Notes: generated from the sequence alone by a model not told the origin. A stretch of 22,147 bases of DNA from Planctomycetaceae bacterium (GCA_015062085.1 SUVI01000052.1:1-22147); one strand, 5' to 3'; counted from the stretch's first letter, positions 7,449 through 15,677 are shown. Program-made: numbers and translations.

Positions 7449-10400
7449 ATGAAGAACAAAACGTATGATTCATGTTTGATTTGGAGCATTAAGAGCTTCT
7501 GGATCCTTTTTTTTGTTTTTTTCTCCATGAGTATTTGGTGTTTTGACCCGTCAGACCCGGTGAAAAACCATTTCGACAAACAGATCTTTCAGCAGTACAG
7601 CGTGTTTCCGGTCGAACAGCCGGAGAATTGGCGCGATGGTCTCGGAGCCTTTTTCTCCAGCGTCTTTTACTCCCTTTTCGGTTACGGCGTTTTCTTCATG
7701 GTCTTCGCCGGAGCCGTTCAGCTGATCCGGATCCTGTTTTCCTGGCATGTGCGTGCCTACCTTTTCCGATTTCTCGGTTTCTGCATGCTCCAGCTGGCGG
7801 TCTGTGCATTTCTGACCCTCTTTTTTTTCGATCCCCCCTCAGCAGACCCTGCGTTCCGTGCACAGAACTACACTTCGACTTGGTCCACGCACCTTTTGGG
7901 CGGCTACGGCGGATATGTAGGAGCGGCATGTACCGGGCTTCTCATCCAGCTAGGAATTTTTCCCGCGTATCTTCTCATTCTGACTGTCGGATCTGTGGGA
8001 TTTTGTATGTACTCGGATCTCATCGTCCCGTGTCTTGCAGAGCAGTTTCGAACTTCTTTTGCTTCGACCTGCCGAGACGGAGAACCACTCCTTTTCCAGC
8101 GTTTCATGGAGTTGTGCTCGCGCGTGAAGGCGTTCGTGACGGGTAAGCGCTCGGAGCAGGGGACTGCGGTGCCGAATGAGGACTCTGACATTGTTTTGCT
8201 GACGGATCTGGAGACTGGCGTGCAGCTCACTTCCCAAGCTGGGAGTGCCGCAGATGGTGTGACTGGTGGTGTGACCGGTGGTGTGACCGGTGGTGTGACC
8301 GGTGGCAATTCGGCAAACGGCGAGACGCAGGAACAGCAGGATCCTTTCAGTGAGATCTTTGGGATCGCAGATCCGGATACGACGGCGCCGCCGGAATCTA
8401 CGTACGGCAATCGGATCCGAAACCGTTCGCGAAATTCCGAAGAAGAGGTAGACGGCTACGAGATCGGCGACGAACTTCACGCACCGCGCAAGATACGCGG
8501 ACAGAATGGTTCCGATCCGGCACAGCAGGAGGAGGCGTTCACGATCTCTGTGCATCATCCGGATACCGCGCCGGTGGATCTCACGGCAGATCCAATGGCA
8601 AATGCCGGTTTGGTTTCGGGGAGAAACGGAAAGCTTTCGGGGAATTCCCGCGGAAATGCAAATGGGGAGAATGCCGAGGGTTTCCACCTCAGCGAGCACA
8701 CACAGCCGGATGAGCCGGAGTACTTTTTCCCAGAGATCGATCTGCTGGATCCTGCCGAAACGGTTGACTATTCCGAGTTCGAGCAGGAAGCGAAAAGCAG
8801 AGCGCAGTATTTGGAAGAGATCATTCGCGAGTACGGTTTCAGCGTGCGTGTACGCGAGATCCAGCTTGGCCCGACGCTCACGCAGTACCAAGTGGAACCG
8901 GAGCAGGGACTGCGAGTGAGCAAGATCGCCAATCTTGCGGACGATCTTGCCGTGAAACTGGGAGTCGCGAACGTGCGCATCGTTTTTCCGCTCCTCGGTA
9001 AGCAGAATCTCATCGGCATCGAGATCCCGAATGTGAAAAAACAGGTCGTGCGTCTCCGCGAGGTCATGGAGCAGCTGGACGGTACATACGACAAAATGAG
9101 CATTCCGATCTTCCTTGGAAAAGACGTGGCCGGAAAGCCGCTGATGGCGGATCTTGCGACGCTGCCGCATCTTCTCATCGCCGGTCGGACCGGTACGGGA
9201 AAAAGTGTCTGCCTGAACTCGATCATTACGTCCATCATCATGACGCGCGCGCCGAAAGACGTTCGAATGCTCATGATCGACCCGAAAATGGTCGAAATGA
9301 GCCAGTACGGCACCATTCCGCATCTGATGCACCCCGTAGTCACAGACATGAAAAAAGCGGAAGCGATCCTGGCATGGGCGGTCGACAAAATGGAAGAGCG
9401 CTACCGATGGCTTGCGCGGGCGGGGGTGAGACACATCAAAGACTTCAACAAAATGTCTCACGAACTTAAACGGAAGCGTGTCAAGCCGAAGTCCGGGGAA
9501 ACGATGCCGGAAACGATGCCGTTCATCGTCATCGTTGTGGACGAAATGGCGGACCTGATGATGACGGCGCCGCGGGAAGTGGAATCGCACATCATCCGTC
9601 TGGCTCAGAAAAGCCGTGCGGTGGGGATCCACCTCATCCTAGCGACGCAGAAGCCGATCGTGTCGGTCATCACGAGTTTGATCAAATCCAACCTTCCGGC
9701 TCGAATCGCGTTTCAGGTCTCGAGCAAAACGGACTCGCGGGTCGTTTTGGACGAAAATGGCGCAGACCGGCTTCTCGGAATGGGCGACATGCTCTTCCTG
9801 CTCCCGGGGACCAGCGTGCTGATCCGTGCGCAGGGGACCTACCTGAGCGACGATGAGATCAACCGCGTCGTGGAAAGCATTGCCGTGGAAGATCCGCAGT
9901 TTGAAGGAGAACTGGAAAAACGGCTTTCTGGCGGCGGAAGCGGAAAATTGGAAGAATGGGCGGCCCGAGACGAACTCTATACGAACGCGATCGAAATCAT
10001 CGTGAACGAGCAGCGAGGCTCCATCACGCTCCTTCAGCGAATGCTCGGCATCGGATACGGTCGAGCGGCGCGGCTCATCGATTTCATGCAGGAAGACGGG
10101 ATCGTTGGGGAATTCCGCGGCTACAATAAACCGCGCGAAGTGCTCCTCAAGCGCGAAGTCTGGGAGGCCATGGTCAAAGAATGGGATCAGAAGCAGGATC
10201 CCAAGATCCAGCAGGCCATCGCGGAGGCTGGATCCGACCGTGAAGATGGATTCGACGGTGAAGATGGATTCGACGGTGAAGATGGATTCGACGGTGAAGA
10301 TGGATTCGACGGTGAAGATGGATTCGACGGTGAAGATGGATTCGACGGTGAAGATGGATTCGACGGTGAAGATGGTTTCGGCCGTGAAGATGGTTTCGGC

Positions 10401-11042
10401 CGTGAAGATGGTTTCGGCCGTGAAGATGGTTTCGGCCGTGAAGATGGTTTCGGCCGTGAAGATGGTTTCGGCCGTGATGATGGTTTCGGCCGTGAAGATG
10501 GTTTCGGCCGTGAAGATGGTTTCGGCCGTGAAGATGGTTTCGGCCGTGAAGATGGTTTCGGCCGTGATGATGGTTTCGGCCGTGATGATGGTTTCGGCTG
10601 TGAAGATGGATCCGGCGATGAAGATGATCTCAACAGTGAGGTCCCTTGGCATGAAGAGGAAATGCCGAGTGATGATTTTGGACTTCCTAAACGGATCCTG
10701 CCCGTGAGACAGCCGATCGAACGCTCACAGGGACGAAGCCGTCGAAGAAAGACGCCGAATTATGAGAAGATCCGCACACGCCGTCCTGGATCGGAAAACG
10801 GCACGGAAAAAACGGAAAGTTTCAAACCACGGCAAGACGCGGGAAACGTTACGGGAAAAAACACGGGGCAAAATCGACGTTTGGAGGTCGGTAAAGTGTC
10901 GGGCCGGAGACGTCAGAGCGAAGAAGAACTTCCCGCCTCTCTGAATACGAAGGAATCGCGTGCGGTTCTGGATCGTATTGAACCGAACCAGCCGAAATCA
11001 TATTTGCAAGACGGCGACGGCAGCTACCGGGAGATCCATTAA
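7449..11042 (+). CDS. ftsK: FtsK/SpoIIIE-type DNA translocase with a repeat-rich C-terminal extension
   Basis: I place the start at the ATG at 7449, which is preceded by AGAAAGGG at 8-nt spacing and gives 1197 residues. An in-frame ATG at 7386 has a weaker site. The N-terminus has about four membrane helices within residues 1-200. A variable linker with four GVTG units follows. The motor starts near residue 435 (SVRVREIQLGPTLTQYQVEPEQGLRVSKI); Walker A is GRTGTGKS (579-586), Walker B is FIVIVVDEMADLM, and LILATQKP and QVSSKTDSRVVLDENGADRLLG are typical. A winged-helix gamma domain spans about 835-905 (EIIVNEQRGSITLLQRMLGIGYGRAARL). FtsK normally pumps DNA toward dif and activates XerCD at the septum. 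Here some 290 residues continue past the gamma domain: 20 copies of a six-residue acidic/aromatic repeat (932-1051), then a basic tail. Most FtsK proteins end at gamma. Confidence 0.96.
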   Translation: MKNKTYDSCLIWSIKSFWILFFVFFSMSIWCFDPSDPVKNHFDKQIFQQYSVFPVEQPENWRDGLGAFFSSVFYSLFGYGVFFMVFAGAVQLIRILFSWHVRAYLFRFLGFCMLQLAVCAFLTLFFFDPPSADPAFRAQNYTSTWSTHLLGGYGGYVGAACTGLLIQLGIFPAYLLILTVGSVGFCMYSDLIVPCLAEQFRTSFASTCRDGEPLLFQRFMELCSRVKAFVTGKRSEQGTAVPNEDSDIVLLTDLETGVQLTSQAGSAADGVTGGVTGGVTGGVTGGNSANGETQEQQDPFSEIFGIADPDTTAPPESTYGNRIRNRSRNSEEEVDGYEIGDELHAPRKIRGQNGSDPAQQEEAFTISVHHPDTAPVDLTADPMANAGLVSGRNGKLSGNSRGNANGENAEGFHLSEHTQPDEPEYFFPEIDLLDPAETVDYSEFEQEAKSRAQYLEEIIREYGFSVRVREIQLGPTLTQYQVEPEQGLRVSKIANLADDLAVKLGVANVRIVFPLLGKQNLIGIEIPNVKKQVVRLREVMEQLDGTYDKMSIPIFLGKDVAGKPLMADLATLPHLLIAGRTGTGKSVCLNSIITSIIMTRAPKDVRMLMIDPKMVEMSQYGTIPHLMHPVVTDMKKAEAILAWAVDKMEERYRWLARAGVRHIKDFNKMSHELKRKRVKPKSGETMPETMPFIVIVVDEMADLMMTAPREVESHIIRLAQKSRAVGIHLILATQKPIVSVITSLIKSNLPARIAFQVSSKTDSRVVLDENGADRLLGMGDMLFLLPGTSVLIRAQGTYLSDDEINRVVESIAVEDPQFEGELEKRLSGGGSGKLEEWAARDELYTNAIEIIVNEQRGSITLLQRMLGIGYGRAARLIDFMQEDGIVGEFRGYNKPREVLLKREVWEAMVKEWDQKQDPKIQQAIAEAGSDREDGFDGEDGFDGEDGFDGEDGFDGEDGFDGEDGFDGEDGFDGEDGFGREDGFGREDGFGREDGFGREDGFGREDGFGRDDGFGREDGFGREDGFGREDGFGREDGFGRDDGFGRDDGFGCEDGSGDEDDLNSEVPWHEEEMPSDDFGLPKRILPVRQPIERSQGRSRRRKTPNYEKIRTRRPGSENGTEKTESFKPRQDAGNVTGKNTGQNRRLEVGKVSGRRRQSEEELPASLNTKESRAVLDRIEPNQPKSYLQDGDGSYREIH
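8256..8303 (+). repeat. Four tandem 12-bp repeats in the ftsK linker
   Basis: Four copies of GGTGTGACYGGT (the first has T, the others C) encode four GVTG units in the unstructured linker between the membrane domain and the motor. The near-identity at DNA level points to recent slippage expansion. Confidence 0.9.
10242..10601 (+). repeat. Tandem array of twenty 18-bp repeats in ftsK
   Basis: Twenty contiguous 18-bp units encode the six-residue repeat (E/D)DGF(D/G)(G/R/C). The first seven units read EDGFDG. The rest read EDGFGR, with DDGFGR variants and one final DDGFGC. One more degenerate unit (EDGSGD) follows. The two subtypes are each almost invariant at DNA level, so the array grew in two blocks. 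The period is a multiple of three, which keeps all reading frames open and creates long spurious open frames on both strands. Confidence 0.97.
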
Positions 11043-11056
11043 GGAGCATCAGAAAC

Positions 11057-12169
11057 ATGAAGATGAAATTTCAGGCAATGCGGATAGTTTCCAGCCTCGT
11101 CATGATGGCGGGACTGATTTGCGGCGTTTGGGGAGAGTTGGTACTCCTGGCGCAGAATGTTTCAGAAAAACCGTCGGCCGTTTCCGAGGCGTCACCGAAA
11201 CCGCAGCTCCCCTACTGTTCCGTGTGCGGAAAACGCTGCACGGGCCGGTACATGGTCCTGCGGAATGAGAAATTCTGTTCTTCCGAGTGCATTGGAACGA
11301 AATTTTCATGCGCATCTTGCGGAGTGACGCTCGGGGTCGGGGAAAATACAGCCTTTTCGACGCTGAAGGACATTCAGGAGAAAGAACTCCTTTTTTGCGG
11401 GGCCTGCATGGAAAAACCTAGCTGCACATTCTGCGGCAGCCGAAAAGAAACGGCACTTCTTCCGGACAAACGGATCTCTTGCGCGACTTGCCGAAGTCTG
11501 GCAGTCTTCAAAACGGAAGATGCCCGTTCGATCCTGACCTCCGTACAAAAGATGCTTGCCGAGCGGTTTGGTTTTCCCGTGGATCCCGATATTCCGCTGA
11601 AAGTCCTGCCGTATGAAGAATTCCATCAGCATCGAAAGGATTACTCTTCCAGCTCGGAGGCGTTGGCGTTTCATCTGACGGAAGTTTCCGGACACACGTG
11701 GCTGAGTGATGACGGAAAGACGCTTTACGTCGAGATGGATACTCTTGATTCCGGGATGCTCGTTCTGGAAGGTGCGCCGGGACCGTTGGTTTTCGATGCC
11801 ATTGCGCATGAGTTGACGCACGAATTCCTTCGTCGGAAATTCTACCATTTTGAAGATCCCAAGATCGAGGAAGGATTTTGCGAATCCATCGCGGCTGCAT
11901 GTTCCATTTTCAACGGTCACCCGTCGCTGGCGCTTCGCCGAATCGGAAATCCGGACCCTGTCTACGGGGATGGATTCCGCCTGATCTATCCGATGCTCCA
12001 AGATCAGGGCTGGGAGGCCGTCATGGAATTTCTCGGAAAAAACAGCCAGCCGATGAAAGAGTATGTTCGCGCGCACATTTACGAAATGCTTGATGCGGAA
12101 ACAGCGGAGTTTATCCGTAAAAAGAAATTGAGACCCAAACTGAAATTTGGAAAGATACCGAAACATTAA
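11057..12169 (+). CDS. Exported DA1-like zinc peptidase with LIM-like cysteine modules (paralogue A)
   Basis: The 370-residue protein begins with a likely signal peptide (KMKFQAMRIVSSLVMMAGLICGVWG). A cysteine-rich region follows at residues 54-145, with CxxC-type pairs at C54/C57, C74/C78, C85/C88, C114/C117, C123/C126 and C142/C145. This is a LIM- or zinc-ribbon-like arrangement. The C-terminal half carries AHELTHEFLRR (HExxH at 251-255), then IEEGFCESIAAAC, with Glu271 or Glu272 as candidate third metal ligand. LIM-like modules followed by HExxH and an EEGxC helix is the layout of plant DA1 peptidases (HEMMH ... EEGICQ) and of bacterial proteins annotated as DA1-like. Export suggests action in the periplasm. 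The site AAGGAG overlaps the ftsK stop codon, so it is probably cotranscribed with ftsK. The substrate is unknown. Confidence 0.8.
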   Translation: MKMKFQAMRIVSSLVMMAGLICGVWGELVLLAQNVSEKPSAVSEASPKPQLPYCSVCGKRCTGRYMVLRNEKFCSSECIGTKFSCASCGVTLGVGENTAFSTLKDIQEKELLFCGACMEKPSCTFCGSRKETALLPDKRISCATCRSLAVFKTEDARSILTSVQKMLAERFGFPVDPDIPLKVLPYEEFHQHRKDYSSSSEALAFHLTEVSGHTWLSDDGKTLYVEMDTLDSGMLVLEGAPGPLVFDAIAHELTHEFLRRKFYHFEDPKIEEGFCESIAAACSIFNGHPSLALRRIGNPDPVYGDGFRLIYPMLQDQGWEAVMEFLGKNSQPMKEYVRAHIYEMLDAETAEFIRKKKLRPKLKFGKIPKH

Positions 12170-12258
12170 AAGTGACCGGTCCCTTTGGGAGGTATTGAAC
12201 TTGAACCTGTCGAAAGATCCTCGGAAAGAAACCCTAAGTGCAAAAAAAGAGAAGTCAA

Positions 12259-13137
12259 ATGGATAACACGATCCCTATTTGTGCCAATTGTCGAAAACCC
12301 TGCGTGGGAGGATACTATACTTATTCTTGGAAAACTGACATTTGGAAAAGAGAGCTGATCTTTTGCAGTGACTGCCATACAAAACCGCACTGTAAGATCT
12401 GCGGTTCCCGAAAGGACGTGGCGCCGCTTCGTGACGGAAGAATGTACTGCGGAATGTGTCGTTGGAATGGCGTTTACACGATCGACCAAGGGCGTTCTTA
12501 TTTAGTTGCTGCTCAAAAAATGCTTTCGGAGCGTTTTGAGTTTCCGATCGATCCGACTTTGATCATCAAGATCCTGCCGTCGGAGATATTCTATCAGAAT
12601 TCCAAAGAACGGAAGGCATTAGGATATTATTACGGAAACAAATTTTATAATGATTGGCATTTTATTCTTACCGGAGACAACAGAACCCTTTACGTCTGGC
12701 AGGAAGATGCTGTGAAGGACGAGATCCACATTCTTGATGGTTTACCGTATCCGGTTTTTTTCAACGTGGTGGCCCATGAACTTTCTCATTCGTATTTGCG
12801 CCGTCACTTTGGAGCTTTTCCCAGTAAAAAACTGGAAGAGGGATTTTGTGAAGCGATCGCGGCCGCGTGTTCGGCTTTTAATGGCAATCCGGAGGTCACA
12901 GAATGCCTGCATTTTCTTAATTTGGACCCGGTATATGGTGACGGTTTCCGCATGATTTATGACATGCTCCTGAAACAGGGCTGGAAAGCTGTCATGGCCT
13001 ATCTCCAAAAAAACAGTCAAACGAAAGAGGAGTACGTTTGGGCGAATATCTACAACTGGATGTCTGATGAGATGGCAGAGAAGATACGCCAAAGTCCCGT
13101 CAAACCCCAACTGAAATTTGAAAAATATCCGGGCTGA
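12259..13137 (+). CDS. DA1-like zinc peptidase with LIM-like cysteine module, no signal peptide (paralogue B)
   Basis: This 292-residue protein is a clear paralogue of its upstream neighbour. Shared segments include CGSRKD/CGSRKE, QKMLSERFEFPIDP, HELSHSYLRR (HExxH at 173-177), LEEGFCEAIAAACSAFNG, LDPVYGDGFRMIYDML and PQLKFEKYPG. It has fewer cysteine pairs (C8/C11/C15, C36/C39, C45/C48, C64/C67), as if one zinc module of paralogue A had been lost. It starts directly with the first CxxC region and has no signal peptide. In-frame stop codons at 12235 and 12202 rule out a longer N-terminus. I chose the ATG at 12259 (AGAGAAG upstream); a GTG at 12238 is the alternative. The 89-nt gap after paralogue A has no terminator, so the two are likely cotranscribed. 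Confidence 0.8.
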   Translation: MDNTIPICANCRKPCVGGYYTYSWKTDIWKRELIFCSDCHTKPHCKICGSRKDVAPLRDGRMYCGMCRWNGVYTIDQGRSYLVAAQKMLSERFEFPIDPTLIIKILPSEIFYQNSKERKALGYYYGNKFYNDWHFILTGDNRTLYVWQEDAVKDEIHILDGLPYPVFFNVVAHELSHSYLRRHFGAFPSKKLEEGFCEAIAAACSAFNGNPEVTECLHFLNLDPVYGDGFRMIYDMLLKQGWKAVMAYLQKNSQTKEEYVWANIYNWMSDEMAEKIRQSPVKPQLKFEKYPG

Positions 13138-13152
13138 AAACTCGGTTCCCCG

Positions 13153-13956
13153 TCAGTCTGCGTTCTCTGGAATGGACCGCAGGTCTTCTTCCCTGTCAGC
13201 TTGAACGAGCGCACGTACGAGCGAATCCATCGTTGCGTCTTTCGCTTCTGCTGCAGGGAAAAGGGCGTGTTTTGCCAACGCGGAACTCGTTAGCGGACTG
13301 ATGCTTACGAGACGTGTCTTGGAAAGCATCTCTACGCCGAACAGTCGAACGGCAGACGCGGCGATCGCGGAACTCGTGACGGTCACCCAGCCGATCTCTC
13401 CGGAATCCAAAAGACGCAGGATCTCCGGCTCCCACGACTTTGACTCATGCGTCACGTCTGTACTGGAGTACGCGACCGCCTGCGTGACTATCCCGCCCGC
13501 ATTTCGGAGCGTTTCCGAAAGGACTTCCCGTCCGCGGCTTGCTCGAATGAGAAGAAAACGCGCACCGCAGGCCGCCTCTTTTACCAGACCTTCCGCTAGA
13601 AACTCCGCACGGTAAACTTTAGGCATAAAATGTACCGGAAAACCGGCAGCTTCCAGTTCCCGTGCCGTTCCTGGACCAATGGCGGCGAATTTCAGTGTCG
13701 GACCAGGCGTTTTTTGAAGCACGCAAAGCCGTTCCCGAAACGCCTCCACGCCATTCGTACTGGAAAAAACGACCCAGTCGAACTCCTCCAGATGCTCCAG
13801 TTCCGCATCAAGAGCCGCGTATCCATCTTCCGGCGGTCCGATCTCGATGACAGGCTGAAAAAGGACCTCCAGTCCCTCCGCAAGTAAAAGTTTTTCCAGT
13901 TCCTCCGCCTGTGCCCGAGGCCGGGTCACGAGTACTTTTTTGGTTTTTGGACTCAT
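13153..13956 (-). CDS. hemD: Uroporphyrinogen-III synthase
   Basis: The product begins MSPKTKKVLVTRPRAQAEELEKLLLAEGLEV. It contains FQPVIEIGPPED, FDWVVFSSTNGVEAF, KFAAIGPGTARELEAAGF, FLLIRASRGREVLSETL and IGWVTVTSSAIAASAV, which together define the two-domain HemD fold. The enzyme inverts ring D and closes hydroxymethylbilane to uroporphyrinogen III in heme and corrinoid synthesis, in the cytosol. With the start at 13956 it has 267 residues, a normal length. An ATG at 13983 (nine residues longer) is also possible. A frame extends to 14094, but a promoter at 14038-14011 lies inside that stretch, so the long form is unlikely. Neither start has a strong Shine-Dalgarno site. No other heme gene is present in the window. 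It converges with paralogue B, leaving only 15 nt between the stop codons. Confidence 0.93.
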   Translation of the reverse strand: MSPKTKKVLVTRPRAQAEELEKLLLAEGLEVLFQPVIEIGPPEDGYAALDAELEHLEEFDWVVFSSTNGVEAFRERLCVLQKTPGPTLKFAAIGPGTARELEAAGFPVHFMPKVYRAEFLAEGLVKEAACGARFLLIRASRGREVLSETLRNAGGIVTQAVAYSSTDVTHESKSWEPEILRLLDSGEIGWVTVTSSAIAASAVRLFGVEMLSKTRLVSISPLTSSALAKHALFPAAEAKDATMDSLVRALVQADREEDLRSIPENAD

Positions 13957-14010
13957 AAACAAAATGGAATGCTGATGGTTCATGAAATTGGAAGGCCCGA
14001 TCACGGATAC

Positions 14011-14038
14011 ATTATACTCCAACACAAATGAAACGCAA
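14011..14038 (-). promoter_or_regulatory. Sigma70-type promoter of hemD
   Basis: On the minus strand TTGCGT (14038-14033) and a perfect TATAAT (14016-14011) are separated by 16 nt. Transcription would start near 14004, 20-50 nt before the two possible hemD starts. Confidence 0.7.
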
Positions 14039-14090
14039 GGGGGAGTCTTCTGCCGTTTCGAGTCTGTTTTCCGGCTTCCGAGCTCCTCTC

Positions 14091-15173
14091 TCAATCCAGA
14101 TCCGAGCTGCGGATAGTCGAGATCCAGAAAAAAACTTGACCGGCTTCATCGATCCGGACCTCCCGCTGAAGTTTCGCCTGGTAAAGGACGGCGTCAAGCA
14201 GTTTTTTGTAGCTGAAGCGTCCCGGTTTCTGGCGGATCTTCACCTCTTCCAGTTCGATTCCCTGACCGGCCATGGAATTGAAATCGTAAAGGAAGGGAAT
14301 GTCGAGGCGTTCCTGGAGCGAATTCAGGACCCGTGCAGCAGAGGCACCGTCTACGTTCGCGTTGAAACTCTCAAAAAGAACGTCCAGCGACGCGGTCTCC
14401 GCAGGGTAGCCGACCGGCAGGATGCGCTGAGGATCGGCCTGTTCCGACGGCAGGATGCGCAGTGTGTAACCCGTAGACGACTCGTTCTTCTCCGGCACGA
14501 CACAGTAGCCAAGGTAGCGAAGAACGTAGACCAGTGCCGTTCCTCGGGAAACGGTCTGCAGCTCTTCCGTCACAAAATCGGAATCGTCAAACATTTTGCG
14601 GATGCTCACGGGAAACCGAATGTGCGTTTCAAAAGAATGCGCCAGCTCCTGAAGGACCTTCTTGCGCGAAACGCCTCGAGTACTGAACCCCACGGGCTCG
14701 GCAAGATCCCGAAAAAGCGCGTCCTGCTCCGCTTGCGTATCGGCAGGCTCCGCTGTTTCCGCCTCCGACTGCTGAAGCAGAAGTATCTGCTCCTCCAAAT
14801 ACGTTCTCATTCCGCGGACCTGACCGAGCGAAAAAGAAACGTTTCCGGGAAGCAGGATCCGATTTCCAGCCGTCAGCATTCCTGAAACCGCGTAAAGTCC
14901 CCCGCCAAGCGGACGAATGTCGAGAACGTCGGACGAATCTCCGCCGCGGATCTGTACGCTGTAAAACCCAAGTGAATTCAGTGCACTCCCCCACTGCTGC
15001 GCCTCCATCGGCTGAAGCGGTCCGTCACAAAAGATCTCAAGACGAATGGAGATCTCCTGCGAAACCGTTTGTGCGGAAATGGTTTGTATCCTGGAAAATG
15101 GGAAAAATGGGATGATCGTGTAGAATATTCCCAAAAGAAAAAATAAAAAAACTTTTCTTTTTTGGCGGTTCAT
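14091..15173 (-). CDS. Secreted hypothetical protein, possibly STN/secretin-N-like repeats
   Basis: The 360-residue protein starts at the ATG at 15173, which follows GAGGAG at 7-nt spacing. A GTG at 15188 is open too but overlaps that site. A hydrophobic N-terminus (KRKVFLFFLLGIFYTIIPFF...SAQ) is a signal peptide. About residues 150-345 contain two similar alpha/beta stretches: FSTRGVSRKKVLQELAHSF...VLRYLGYCVVPE, and FNANVDGASAARVLNSLQER...LLDAVLYQAKLQREVRI. These recall the short N-terminal (STN) or secretin-N fold used by secretins and TonB receptors. That similarity is weak and by eye only. It probably works in the periplasm. A promoter lies upstream at 15253-15226. It is transcribed away from the small lipoprotein gene. 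Confidence 0.75.
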   Translation of the reverse strand: MNRQKRKVFLFFLLGIFYTIIPFFPFSRIQTISAQTVSQEISIRLEIFCDGPLQPMEAQQWGSALNSLGFYSVQIRGGDSSDVLDIRPLGGGLYAVSGMLTAGNRILLPGNVSFSLGQVRGMRTYLEEQILLLQQSEAETAEPADTQAEQDALFRDLAEPVGFSTRGVSRKKVLQELAHSFETHIRFPVSIRKMFDDSDFVTEELQTVSRGTALVYVLRYLGYCVVPEKNESSTGYTLRILPSEQADPQRILPVGYPAETASLDVLFESFNANVDGASAARVLNSLQERLDIPFLYDFNSMAGQGIELEEVKIRQKPGRFSYKKLLDAVLYQAKLQREVRIDEAGQVFFWISTIRSSDLD

Positions 15174-15225
15174 GAAAAAACTCCTCACTTTCTGTTAAAG
15201 TGTGATGATTTTAATGACGATACCA

Positions 15226-15253
15226 AATGTAGCGATACTTAAAATGGTTTCAA
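15226..15253 (-). promoter_or_regulatory. Putative promoter of the secreted hypothetical protein
   Basis: On the minus strand TTGAAA (15253-15248) and TACATT (15231-15226) are separated by 16 nt, giving a leader of about 46 nt. Confidence 0.55.
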
Positions 15254-15281
15254 ATTTACCTGGAAGAATAGGAGGTGGCGA

Positions 15282-15476
15282 ATGCGCCCTCTGTACGGTT
15301 TGATTATTGGTATTTGTTTGGCCGCGGCATTTTCCATGACGACGGGCTGCCAGTCGCACATCGGCGGACAGACGCTTCCGAGCGGTTACTATCTCAGTGA
15401 TGATGTGCAGTACTTCTCTGCGGGTCCGCGCAACAATCTGCAGAATGAAGCGGCAAAACTTCAGGCTCAGGAGTAA
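15282..15476 (+). CDS. Small lipoprotein with QTLPSGYYLSDDVQYF segment
   Basis: A strong site (ATAGGAGGTGGCG) precedes the ATG. The 64-residue product has a lipoprotein signal peptide with lipobox MTTGC, so Cys23 would become the lipidated first residue of a mature protein of about 42 residues. The mature part contains QTLPSGYYLSDDVQYF and AGPRNNLQNEAAKLQAQE. I recall similar short lipoproteins with a QTLPS.YYL.DDVQYF.AGP segment in planctomycete genomes, but no function is known to me. It lies divergent from the secreted hypothetical gene, 108 nt away. Confidence 0.8.
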   Translation: MRPLYGLIIGICLAAAFSMTTGCQSHIGGQTLPSGYYLSDDVQYFSAGPRNNLQNEAAKLQAQE

Positions 15477-15552
15477 GATCCGGCTCTGCACGAAGCGTGT
15501 TTGTGTTTTCCGGTGAACTGCATAGGATCCGCATGAGATTTGCCGTGTGGAT

Positions 15553-15677
15553 ATTCCGCATGCATACAGTGAGCGTACTGCATAAAGTCCGCTGATGACA
15601 TTCTGTGTACATTGCGTGTGTATTCCGTGTACACGCAGTGTGCGTTCCATGTACACGCAGTGTGTGTTCCGCATGGG
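15553..15677 (+). repeat. Degenerate 22-bp tandem repeats in an intergenic region
   Basis: Three consecutive 22-bp units (15600-15621, 15622-15643, 15644-15665) share the core TGTACACGCAGTGTG with small changes. A partial fourth unit follows (15666-15677). An older-looking copy lies at 15553-15574 (attccgcatgcatacagtgagc). They fill the gap between the lipoprotein and the small membrane protein gene. The core contains the palindrome TGTACA. Confidence 0.8.

Noticed and set aside
7950..9632. 560-residue minus-strand frame
   Set aside because: Antisense shadow of ftsK with Arg/His-rich composition and no recognisable domain.
10242..10601. Possible CRISPR array
   Set aside because: The units are contiguous 18-bp copies without spacers, and in frame with ftsK.
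9639..10652. Long minus-strand frame with ETIFTA repeats opposite ftsK
   Set aside because: It exists only because the 18-bp repeat keeps every frame open; the rest is antisense to the FtsK motor.
13957..14094. N-terminal 46-residue extension of HemD
   Set aside because: The extension crosses a likely promoter and does not belong to the HemD fold.
14028..14885. 285-residue plus-strand frame
   Set aside because: Opposite to the secreted hypothetical gene, which has a signal peptide and a good ribosome-binding site; this frame has neither.
15600..15677. Possible CRISPR array
   Set aside because: The 22-bp units abut with no unique spacers, and no cas gene is near.
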